From positions 1 to 10,174 of the forward strand of contig CAZWUZ010000133.1 of NCBI GenBank assembly GCA_964637655.1: a stretch of 10,174 nucleotides of DNA, given 5' to 3'. Under the pieces are notes generated by a model. That model saw only the letters and a program-made list of their open reading frames with translations. It did not search any database and was not told the DNA's origin. The translations under genes were made by a program, and so were the position numbers. Of this stretch, positions 1-5,351 are shown one piece after another. Position 1 is the first letter of the stretch. Every line of letters starts with the position of its first letter. This DNA comes from CAZWUZ01 sp964637655 [NCBI: uncultured bacterium]. GTDB taxonomy: Bacteria > DAOPZR01.

Positions 1-1
1 T

Positions 2-91
2 ATCAAGAAACTGCTGTCGGGCGACAGCGGCGACGAGGAAGCACCGCCGGCCGCCGCCCCGGGGAAGAACCATGGCCCTGCAGCCGATTGA
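2..91 (+). CDS. C-terminal end of an unidentified protein (5' partial)
   Basis: Reading from base 2, an open frame runs to a TGA at 89-91 and gives about 29 residues: it starts IKKLLSGDSGDEE, continues through an Ala/Pro-rich stretch and ends NHGPAAD. This looks like a charged, low-complexity tail. The rest of the gene lies outside the window, so no family can be assigned. Its end overlaps the start of the next gene by 20 bases, which suggests translational coupling and that both belong to one operon entering from the left. The frame is supported only by this arrangement and by the absence of earlier stops. Confidence 0.45.
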   Translation: MKKLLSGDSGDEEAPPAAAPGKNHGPAAD

Positions 92-386
92 CCTGCAGCC
101 GGTGCTGCAGCAGGGGCAGCAGGCGAGCGCGCTGCAGAGTGCGCTGCAGGCACAGCCCGAGGCCGCGCGTCAGCAGGCGGCGCAGCAGGCCGATCAGCAG
201 GCGCTTGCCGACAATCACCGCGTGAAGCAGAGCGATGCCGACGGCTCGGTGCAGGACCGCGAGGCCGGGGGGCAGGGTGAGCAGGGGACGCCGAAGAAGA
301 AACCGCAGGGTGATAAGCCCGCGGCCGCCGCCCCGCCGCCGGTGCCTGACCCCTATCGCGGGCACCGTCTCGATATCCGTCAGTAG
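72..386 (+). CDS. Small Gln/Ala-rich hypothetical protein
   Basis: This is a 104-residue protein with no signal peptide or membrane segment. Residues 1-47 (starting MALQPIDLQPVLQQGQQ) are dominated by Gln, Ala and Leu and could form an amphipathic helix or coiled coil. Residues 48-90 are hydrophilic (Asp, Gly, Gln, Lys) with a Pro/Ala stretch, and the protein ends in DPYRGHRLDIRQ. The ATG at 72 has a modest purine-rich stretch (GGGGAAG, 61-67) upstream and overlaps the preceding gene's end by 20 bases. I vaguely recall similar small Q-rich proteins, opening with a 'QPIDLQ'-like motif and ending with a short 'G..IDI' tail, near flagellar genes in other bacteria. That is memory, not something the window shows, so no function is assigned. 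It ends just before a strong new promoter. Confidence 0.6.
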   Translation: MALQPIDLQPVLQQGQQASALQSALQAQPEAARQQAAQQADQQALADNHRVKQSDADGSVQDREAGGQGEQGTPKKKPQGDKPAAAAPPPVPDPYRGHRLDIRQ

Positions 387-390
387 GGCC

Positions 391-419
391 TTGACAGTTT
401 CCGCCGCACCCGTCATACT
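391..419 (+). promoter_or_regulatory. Sigma70-type promoter of the mannosyltransferase gene
   Basis: A perfect -35 box TTGACA (391-396) is followed by a 17-base spacer and a -10 box CATACT (414-419, four of six consensus bases). Transcription would normally begin about seven bases after the -10, at or very near A426, which is the first base of the ATG of the next gene. No Shine-Dalgarno sequence precedes that ATG. The arrangement therefore predicts a leaderless mRNA. Confidence 0.65.
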
Positions 420-425
420 CGCGCC

Positions 426-1121
426 ATGAATATCGTTGTCGTGGTACCGACCTACAACGAGGCGGAGAACATCGTCCCGCTGCTGCAGGCACTGCTCGCC
501 CTGCCGCTGCCGCTGCGCGTGCTCGTCGTCGATGACCAGTCACCCGACGGGACCGCCGACCGCGCCGCCGCCGGCGGCGGCCGGGTGACGGTGCTGCGCC
601 GCGACCCGCCGCGCGGGCGCGGGCTGGCCGGGCGCGACGGCGTTCTTGCCGCGCTCGCCCTGGGCGCCGACCTGATCGTCGAGATGGATGCCGACGGCTC
701 GCATGATCCGCAGCAGCTTCCCGCGCTGGTTGCCGCCGCCGCCGACGGGGCGGACATCGTCAGCGGGTCGCGCTACTGCCCGGGCGGGCGTGTCGTCGGG
801 TATGACTGGCTGCGGAAACTCAATTCGGCGGTGGCCAATGCCGTCAGCCGCCTGCTGCTCGGGCTGACCGCGCGCGACGCCACTTCCGGCTATCGCGTCT
901 TCCGTCGCCGCGTGCTCGAGGCCATCGACCTGCCGACGCTCCTCTCACCCGGACCCTCCATCGTCGAGGAAATCCTCTTCCGCGCGCAGCGCCGCGGGTT
1001 CTACGCCCGCGAGGTGCCCATCACCTTCGTCAACCGCGAAAAGGGAGAATCGAAACTGCGCCCGTCGACGGTTATCGTCTGGCTGCGCACCCTGCTGCGC
1101 GTGCGCCGGCGCGGTTTCTGA
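426..1121 (+). CDS. Polyprenol (dolichyl)-phosphate beta-mannosyltransferase, GT2 family
   Basis: This 231-residue cytosolic-face glycosyltransferase resembles DPM1. Enzymes of this type transfer mannose from GDP-mannose to a polyprenyl phosphate, making a lipid-linked mannose donor. Visible GT2 features are the N-terminal VPTYNEAEN (residues 7-15), the nucleotide-binding DD (36-37), the metal-binding DADGSHDP (88-95), GSRY (about 113-116), and the DPM-type signatures DATSGYRVFRR and FVNREKGESKL near the C terminus. It ends soon after these and has no C-terminal membrane domain, as in short soluble DPM1 forms. The start is fixed by the ATG at 426, where the predicted transcript also begins. 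It converges on the FkbM gene nine bases downstream. GDP-mannose is probably supplied by ManC, encoded further right. Donor specificity (mannose rather than glucose or another sugar) is inferred from similarity. Confidence 0.9.
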   Translation: MNIVVVVPTYNEAENIVPLLQALLALPLPLRVLVVDDQSPDGTADRAAAGGGRVTVLRRDPPRGRGLAGRDGVLAALALGADLIVEMDADGSHDPQQLPALVAAAADGADIVSGSRYCPGGRVVGYDWLRKLNSAVANAVSRLLLGLTARDATSGYRVFRRRVLEAIDLPTLLSPGPSIVEEILFRAQRRGFYAREVPITFVNREKGESKLRPSTVIVWLRTLLRVRRRGF

Positions 1122-1134
1122 ACCGCCGGTTCAG
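1111..1134. terminator. Palindrome at the convergent gene ends, possible bidirectional terminator
   Basis: CTGAACC (1118-1124), loop GCC and GGTTCAG (1128-1134) form a 7-bp hairpin. It contains the TGA stop of the mannosyltransferase (1119-1121) on the plus strand and the TGA stop of the FkbM gene (1133-1131) on the minus strand. An alternative hairpin, GCGGTT/AACCGC (1111-1116 with 1121-1126), excludes the first. Neither is followed by a T-run on either strand, so a classical intrinsic terminator is not demonstrated. Confidence 0.35.
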
Positions 1135-2033
1135 GGACAACAGACCACGGCTGCCCGCAACCGGGCGCGGTGTGTTTCGTTCGCCGGACGGGCGAAGAGC
1201 AGGTTGCGGCAGCGCGCGGTGCGGATGTCCGCGCACGGGCGCCAGCGCCGCCGCTGCAGTTGCCACGCCGCGTAGCCGTATGTCCGCAGCAGTTCCTGCA
1301 GCGCGGCCTTGCTGCCGCCATGCTGCGCCAGCTGGTGGTCCTCGCATTCGAGCAGCAGGAGCGGTCCCGCGGACGCGAGGGTCTGCCTGCCGCCCCGCAG
1401 CACCGCCTGCTCCGCTCCCTCGACGTCCGCCTTGAGCAGGTCGGGCGGACGTTCTCCGGCGGTCAGGTCATCGAGCGTGAGCGTGCGCACCGTTACCGCG
1501 TTGATCTGCTGCGCGTCGGCGACCAGCGACGGTTCACCGTCCGGCGCGTCGGCGGCGAAGTAGAGCGGGGCGCTGCCGGCAGCGTCGCTGAGCGCGGCCG
1601 CGGTGATCTGCACCTGCGCAAAGCCGTTGCGTGCCACCTGTTCGCGCAGGCGCACCAGCGAGGCGGGAAACGGTTCGCAGGCGATGACACGCCCGGTTGG
1701 GCCGACGGCCGCGGCGCACAGGCAGGTGAAGTAGCCGAGGTTGGCGCCGATGTCGTACACGCAGTCGCCGGGGCGCAGCAGGGCGCGCAGCAGCTGCGAC
1801 TCGCGCCGCTCGTAGGTGCCGTACCAGTACATCTCCCGTTCCGTGGCATGCTGCAGGTCGAGGCGCAACCGGAACCCGGGAAATGCCGCGTCGACGGGAT
1901 TGTCCGCCGGCGCGAGCGGCGCGGCGTAGCGCTCGTAGAGCCGGCGCTTGCCGTCAGTGAGCGGACTGTGGCGCAGGTAGGCACGCAGCAGCGCCCGGGC
2001 AATGGTCTTCAGGGAAACCTCCGTACATCGCAA
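1131..2033 (-). CDS. FkbM-family SAM-dependent methyltransferase
   Basis: This protein of 300 residues (if translated from the TTG at 2033) has a class I methyltransferase core in the FkbM arrangement. Motif I is VYDIGANLGYF (92-102), the acidic ribose-binding residue is in VIACEP (E120), DVEGAE (203-208) is the typical FkbM post-core motif, and LLLECED follows. FkbM enzymes O-methylate hydroxyls, often on surface sugars or polyketides. With a mannosyltransferase next door and glycan genes nearby, a glycan methyl group is the likely product, but the substrate is inferred. There is no ATG in frame near the N terminus. The candidate starts are the TTG at 2033 and a CTG at 2012 that sits five bases after a perfect GGAGG. 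The gene is downstream of rnpB on the same strand, separated by tandem hairpins, and I see no clear promoter of its own. Confidence 0.88.
   Translation of the reverse strand: MRCTEVSLKTIARALLRAYLRHSPLTDGKRRLYERYAAPLAPADNPVDAAFPGFRLRLDLQHATEREMYWYGTYERRESQLLRALLRPGDCVYDIGANLGYFTCLCAAAVGPTGRVIACEPFPASLVRLREQVARNGFAQVQITAAALSDAAGSAPLYFAADAPDGEPSLVADAQQINAVTVRTLTLDDLTAGERPPDLLKADVEGAEQAVLRGGRQTLASAGPLLLLECEDHQLAQHGGSKAALQELLRTYGYAAWQLQRRRWRPCADIRTARCRNLLFARPANETHRARLRAAVVCCP
2018..2022 (-). promoter_or_regulatory. Shine-Dalgarno GGAGG inside the FkbM reading frame
   Basis: On the minus strand GGAGG (2022 to 2018) is followed by TTTCC and then CTG (2012-2010), which is in the FkbM frame. The TTG at 2033 has only a weak upstream purine stretch (GGATGAG). 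Either a rare CTG start is used, removing seven residues, or the motif is incidental. Confidence 0.4.
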
Positions 2034-2046
2034 CTATCTCATCCAA

Positions 2047-2103
2047 CCTTCCCCCGCAGAGCGGGGGAAGGCAACACCCTCTCCCGCCTGCGGCGGGAGA
2101 GGG
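2047..2103. repeat. Two tandem perfect hairpins (REP-like intergenic repeat)
   Basis: Hairpin A has arms CCTTCCCCCGC (2047-2057) and GCGGGGGAAGG (2061-2071) around a 3-base loop. Hairpin B has arms CCCTCTCCCGCC (2077-2088) and GGCGGGAGAGGG (2092-2103) around loop TGC. A flanking AGGGTGAGGGTGG follows to about 2117. The compact paired-hairpin structure between genes is typical of dispersed REP-type repeats. It lies downstream of rnpB and just upstream of the FkbM gene, both read leftward, so it could also act in 3'-end formation or mRNA protection. Bases 2104-2142 contain nothing else recognisable except an A/T-rich end next to rnpB. Confidence 0.7.
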
Positions 2104-2136
2104 AAGGGTGAGGGTGGCTGAACAGCTGCCATAAAT

Positions 2137-2155
2137 AAAAAATGTCGAGCGGACC
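2137..2155 (-). terminator. Candidate 3' end signal of rnpB (P1 strand plus U-run)
   Basis: On the minus strand the 3' strand of RNase P helix P1 (2155-2143) is followed at once by six T residues (2142-2137) and then more A/T. This could mark the 3' end of the RNA. Helix P1 pairs with the far 5' end, so a normal co-transcriptional terminator hairpin is not shown. The tandem hairpins at 2047-2103 are an alternative downstream stop. Confidence 0.35.
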
Positions 2156-2489
2156 GTAAGCCGGATTCTGTGCCCCGCTTGCGCGGGGTGACGGCCATTT
2201 CTCTGGGACGGCGGTTACCCGCCGCCTCAAGCTGCCTACCCGCCCCCGAAGGGGCCTATTTGGCATTGCTCCCGGTGGGGTTTGCCGTGACCGTGCGGTC
2301 TCCCGCCCGGCAGGTGCGCTCTTACCGCACCGTTGCACCCTTACCGCGTCTTGCGACGCGGCGGTATGGTTTCTGTGGCACTGTCCGTCGGCTTGCGCCG
2401 CCCGGGAATTACCCGGCACCTCGTGTTTTGGAGTCCGGACTTTCCTCTGCCGCCGCAAGGACGACAGCGGCCGTCTGGTCCGCTCGACA
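2143..2489 (-). ncRNA. rnpB: RNase P RNA, bacterial type A
   Basis: This is the catalytic RNA of ribonuclease P, which removes the 5' leader of precursor tRNAs. Read on the minus strand, it has the universal P4-region block GGAAAGTCCGGACTCC (2445-2430) near the 5' end and the matching CAGAATCCGGCTTACGG (2170-2154) near the 3' end. The ends pair in a 13-bp P1 helix (2477-2489 with 2143-2155). The element GAGCAATGCCAAATAGG fits the J15/16 region that contacts the tRNA CCA end, and AGGGTGCAACGGTGCGGTAAGAGCGCACC-like sequence (about 2342-2314) fits the P8-P10 core. The length of about 347 bases and the P15-P17-type region support the ancestral A class. The ends are taken from P1, and the 5' end agrees with the promoter upstream. 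Confidence 0.96.
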
Positions 2490-2494
2490 CAGGC

Positions 2495-2523
2495 AGTATA
2501 CCACATTTGCCGGCCGCATGTTG
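2495..2523 (-). promoter_or_regulatory. Extended -10 promoter of rnpB
   Basis: On the minus strand TGGTATACT contains a -10 box TATACT (2500-2495) preceded by TG one base away, an extended -10 element. Start of transcription about seven bases on falls at about 2488, exactly at the first base pairs of P1. The -35 region (about 2523-2518, CAACAT) is weak, as is usual for extended -10 promoters. It overlaps the -35 of the divergent manC promoter. Confidence 0.7.
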
Positions 2524-2549
2524 CCGTTTTCCGCGCAATCAGTTACAAT
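2521..2549 (+). promoter_or_regulatory. Promoter of the manC operon
   Basis: TTGCCG (2521-2526, four of six consensus bases), a 17-base spacer and TACAAT (2544-2549, five of six) form a sigma70-type promoter. The predicted start is near 2556, leaving a leader of about 14 bases that begins with the ribosome binding site. The -35 overlaps that of rnpB on the other strand. Confidence 0.65.
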
Positions 2550-2555
2550 CGCCAT

Positions 2556-2561
2556 GGAGGG
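2556..2561 (+). promoter_or_regulatory. Ribosome binding site of manC
   Basis: GGAGGG lies eight bases before the ATG at 2570. It decides the start: the open frame extends upstream to 2333, but that extension is antisense to rnpB and upstream of the promoter. Confidence 0.85.
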
Positions 2562-2569
2562 AAACCAAT

Positions 2570-3610
2570 ATGTTGCATGTCGTCATTATGGCGGGCGGGC
2601 GCGGCACCCGGTTCTGGCCGGTCTCACGCCGTACCCTGCCCAAGCCGTTTCTGCCGGTCACCGGCGAGCGCACGCTGCTGCAGCTCACCGTCGACCGGGT
2701 GCTGCCGCTGGCCACCGCGGCGCGGGTCTGGCTCGTTATCGCGCGGGATAATCTCGCCGCCGCGCGGCAGCAGCTGCCGGACCTGCCGGCGGACAACTTC
2801 ATCGGGGAACCGCAGGGACGCAATACCGCCCCCTGTCTGGCCGTCGCTGCGGAACTCATCCGCCGGTGCGATCCCGACGCCGTTCTCGTCGCCCTGCCCG
2901 CTGACCACCTGATCGCCGAGGAGGAACAGTTCCGCGCCATGCTCGTCGCCGCTGCTGAATTTGCCGCGCGCGAAGGGAAACTCGTTACCGTCGGCATCAA
3001 GCCGCGCCATCCGCACACCGGGTTCGGCTACATCCGCACCGGGGAGCAGCTTGCCGCGGCGCAGCCGTGGCCGGTGCAGGCCGTGCGCGCTTTTGTCGAG
3101 AAGCCCGACCGCGCCACTGCGGAACAGTATCTCGCCGCGGGCGACTACGCCTGGAATGGCGGGATGTTCATTGTCACGGCGGCAACCTGGCTCGACATGG
3201 TGGCGCAGCAGCTTCCCGCGCTGGCGGCGGAACTCCCCGCGCTCGACGCGGCCGATCTCGCGCCCGCGTATGCGCGGATGCCGTCGGTCTCCATCGACTA
3301 CGGCATCCTCGAAAAGGAGACGCGCCTCGCCTGCATTCCCGCCGACCTGACGTGGAGCGATGTCGGGTCGTGGAGCGCACTCTACGAACGTGCGGGGCAG
3401 GACAATGCCGCGCTGGGCGAACTCTGGACGAAAGACGCGCATGGCAACTACTTCCATGCGCCGGGCAAGTTCGTTGCCGCACTCGGAGTCGAGAATCTCG
3501 TTGTCGTCGATACCGGCGATGCCCTGCTCATCTGCACGCGCGACCGCACCGAGGAAGTCAAGGACATCGTCGCCCACCTCGAACAGCAGGGCAAAACGGA
3601 ACTGGTGTGA
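2570..3610 (+). CDS. manC: Mannose-1-phosphate guanylyltransferase
   Basis: This 346-residue cytosolic enzyme joins mannose-1-phosphate and GTP to give GDP-mannose and pyrophosphate. The nucleotidyltransferase signature GGRGTRFWPVSRR (9-21) is followed by the PKPF motif (24-27; usually PKQF). FVEKPD (175-180), WNGGMF (195-200), SIDYGILEK (241-249) and WSDVGSW (262-268) are all typical of ManC. The length matches the short form with only the transferase and left-handed helix parts. There is no C-terminal cupin phosphomannose isomerase domain as in the bifunctional enzymes of about 470 residues. It is the first gene of the operon, with its own promoter and a good ribosome binding site. Its stop codon overlaps the first ATG of the next frame (TGATGATG). 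GDP-mannose is the donor needed by the mannosyltransferase at 426-1121. Confidence 0.95.
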   Translation: MLHVVIMAGGRGTRFWPVSRRTLPKPFLPVTGERTLLQLTVDRVLPLATAARVWLVIARDNLAAARQQLPDLPADNFIGEPQGRNTAPCLAVAAELIRRCDPDAVLVALPADHLIAEEEQFRAMLVAAAEFAAREGKLVTVGIKPRHPHTGFGYIRTGEQLAAAQPWPVQAVRAFVEKPDRATAEQYLAAGDYAWNGGMFIVTAATWLDMVAQQLPALAAELPALDAADLAPAYARMPSVSIDYGILEKETRLACIPADLTWSDVGSWSALYERAGQDNAALGELWTKDAHGNYFHAPGKFVAALGVENLVVVDTGDALLICTRDRTEEVKDIVAHLEQQGKTELV

Positions 3611-4950
3611 TGATGGCGCTGCCGCTGACGCCTGACGTGTGCCCGCCTGCCGGTGCCAGGCACGAGAGAAGCGGTGCTGCGCACACAACTAATGGAATTA
3701 CGGAAACCGAAGATGGTGTCAGGCATGGGAGAAGCGGTGCCAGGCACGAGAGAAGCGGTGCTGCGCACACAACTAATGGAATTACGGAAACCGAAGATGG
3801 GGACAAAAACAGAAACAGCGAGACTGCGTGTATGTCGGGCGGGATAACGGAAAGGCGGCTGGCGGTGCTTTGCGCCAGCTACGGGCGTGTGCGGCGCGGC
3901 ATCGAGACGGTGGTCCGCGAACTCTGCCTGCAGCGTCTCGGGCGCGACTATGCCATCGACCTTTACGCCCCGCCCGAAGCGCCTGCGCTCGAAGCACCGC
4001 ACCGCGTTATCCGTATCCCCTGCGCTGCCCGTACGGACGCACGGGCGCAGGCCTATGCCCGATTGCTGCAGGGGACGCGCTGGCCGCTGGCGGGCGCGCA
4101 TGAGTACGAGGTATTGTCATTCTGCGGCGGACTGCTCGACTCACCCTTCTGGTCGGAGTCGTATCACGCGGTTTACAACTTTGCCGGGCCCTATGCCGCC
4201 CCGCTCTGCGCACTCAAGCGCACGTGGGATGGCAGCGCCTTCGTGCATACCGGGCAGGCGGGCATCGGGCCCGTCGAAGTGCTGCAGGCAATCGCCGCCC
4301 CCGACCTCTACGCTCCGCTGTCACCGGCCGCACGCGACTGGCTGGCGGGAAAAGGGATGATGGCTGCTGATGCGGCGATCATCCCCAACGGCGTTGCTAC
4401 GACTGCTTTTGCGCCCGGGCCGGCGCTGGCCTGCGACCTGCCGCGTCCTGTGGTGCTGTGCGCCGGAGCGCTTGACGCGATGAAACGTCCGCAGCTGGCG
4501 GTGGAAGCGGCCGCGCGGGCGGGGATGTCGCTGCTCCTCGCCGGCGATGGCGAACTGCGCGATGAGGTGCTGGCCCTCGCGCAGCAGTGCCTGGGCAGCC
4601 GCTGGCAGTGGCTGGGTGAGGTCCCCGAAGAACAGCTGCCCGCACTCTATAACGCCGCTGATGTCTGTACGCTTGCCTCGTATGAGGAACCCTTCGGCAT
4701 CGTGCTGCTCGAGGCGCTGGCCTGCAATAAGCCGGTGGTGACGCAGGACGATGCGGTGCGCCGCTGGCTGGTCGGGGATGCCGGACTGCTCTGCGATTGC
4801 CGCGACGCGGAGGCGTATGCGGCCGCGCTGCAGCAGGCGCTGGCGACTGACTGGCAGGACCGCCCGCGTCAGCGGGCGCTGGCGTTCGACTGGGACGCGG
4901 TGGCGCAGGCACATCTGTCCCGCCTGCGCACCCTGCAGAGGAGCAACTGA
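3610..4950 (+). CDS. GT4-family glycosyltransferase with repeat-derived N-terminal extension
   Basis: From the ATG at 3832 this is a 372-residue GT-B enzyme starting at TERRLAVLCASYGRVRRGIE. It has RVRRGIETVVREL near the N terminus, PNGV in mid-protein and the GT4 EX7E motif in EEPFGIVLLE (E286 and E294, numbered from 3832). It probably transfers a nucleotide-activated sugar onto a glycan or lipid acceptor; donor and acceptor are unknown. The coordinates given use the ATG at 3610, which overlaps the manC stop by one base and favours coupled translation. That adds 74 residues, most of them from the direct repeat at 3651-3800 and unlike any GT4 N terminus. Neither ATG has a good ribosome binding site, so the start is uncertain: 3610 is positionally attractive, while 3832 fits family length. 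The frame extends further back inside manC, which is a shadow. Confidence 0.85.
   Translation: MMALPLTPDVCPPAGARHERSGAAHTTNGITETEDGVRHGRSGARHERSGAAHTTNGITETEDGDKNRNSETACMSGGITERRLAVLCASYGRVRRGIETVVRELCLQRLGRDYAIDLYAPPEAPALEAPHRVIRIPCAARTDARAQAYARLLQGTRWPLAGAHEYEVLSFCGGLLDSPFWSESYHAVYNFAGPYAAPLCALKRTWDGSAFVHTGQAGIGPVEVLQAIAAPDLYAPLSPAARDWLAGKGMMAADAAIIPNGVATTAFAPGPALACDLPRPVVLCAGALDAMKRPQLAVEAAARAGMSLLLAGDGELRDEVLALAQQCLGSRWQWLGEVPEEQLPALYNAADVCTLASYEEPFGIVLLEALACNKPVVTQDDAVRRWLVGDAGLLCDCRDAEAYAAALQQALATDWQDRPRQRALAFDWDAVAQAHLSRLRTLQRSN
3651..3800. repeat. Direct repeat, two 66-bp copies at 84-bp period
   Basis: The same 66 bases occur at 3651-3716 and 3735-3800 with no difference that I can see. 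They contain GGTGCCAGGCACGAGAGAAG and later ACTAATGGAATTACGGAAAC. The 18 bases between them (TGTCAGGCATGGGAGAAG) are a diverged copy of the unit's first part. Each unit carries small palindromes, GTGCCAGGCAC and GTGCTGCGCAC. The segment is less GC-rich than its neighbours. A faint similarity to the second half (GGGATAACGGAAAGG) recurs at 3840-3854, within the glycosyltransferase. The style suggests REP/MITE-type mobile repeats or local duplication of one. The period is a multiple of three, so the frame stays open, but other frames are open here too. Confidence 0.9.
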
Positions 4951-4951
4951 C

Positions 4952-5350
4952 ATGCATACCATTCCGGTTGCGACGCATCACCGCGACGAGATGCTTGACA
5001 TCACTGATGCGGTGCGGCGCGTGGTGCGCGAGAGCGGTGTGCGCAGCGGGTTCTGTACTATCTTTGTGCCGCATACCACAGCGGGAGTCACCATCAACGA
5101 GAATGCCGACCCCGACGTGGTGCATGACGTGCTCAAGGCGCTCGACGTCGCGGTCCCCTGGCGTCAACCCTTCTACCAGCATGGCGAGGGGAACAGCGCC
5201 GCGCATCTCAAGAGTTCGCTCGTCGGCTGCGCCCAGCAGGTCATCGTCGAAAACGGTGACCTCGTGCTCGGTACCTGGCAGGGGATCTATTTCTGCGAAT
5301 TCGACGGCCCCCGCCGCCGTCAATGCCACATCCAGGTCTCAGGCAAGTAA
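4952..5350 (+). CDS. yjbQ: YjbQ/UPF0047 family protein
   Basis: This is a 132-residue soluble protein of the UPF0047 family, small trimeric proteins. The E. coli member YjbQ has reported weak thiamine-phosphate synthase activity, and the true physiological role is unsettled. Family features are PHTTAGVTINEN (40-51, with H41 and E50), the cluster HGEGNSAAHLK (77-87, H77, E79, H85), and the C-terminal block GTWQGIYFCEFDGPR followed by a final beta strand. Length is normal. The start is supported by GAGGAG (4938-4943), eight bases before the ATG, and it begins one base after the glycosyltransferase stop. The stop is followed after one base by the next ATG, so it is embedded in the operon. Nothing in the context shows why it travels with glycan genes. 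Confidence 0.93.
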   Translation: MHTIPVATHHRDEMLDITDAVRRVVRESGVRSGFCTIFVPHTTAGVTINENADPDVVHDVLKALDVAVPWRQPFYQHGEGNSAAHLKSSLVGCAQQVIVENGDLVLGTWQGIYFCEFDGPRRRQCHIQVSGK

Positions 5351-5351
5351 A

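Noticed and set aside
1170-2111. Plus-strand open frame of 313 residues across the FkbM gene
   Set aside because: The minus strand has clear methyltransferase motifs. The plus frame has none and runs into the hairpin repeat.
2333-2569. Upstream extension of the manC reading frame
   Set aside because: It is antisense to rnpB and lies upstream of the manC promoter and ribosome binding site. The family N terminus begins at the ATG at 2570.
3067-3609. Upstream extension of the glycosyltransferase frame inside manC
   Set aside because: It overlaps the conserved ManC sequence in another frame and shows no family similarity.
3651-3800. Possible CRISPR array
   Set aside because: There are only two full copies of a 66-bp unit. 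The 18 bases between them are themselves a diverged copy of the unit, and no cas gene is present.
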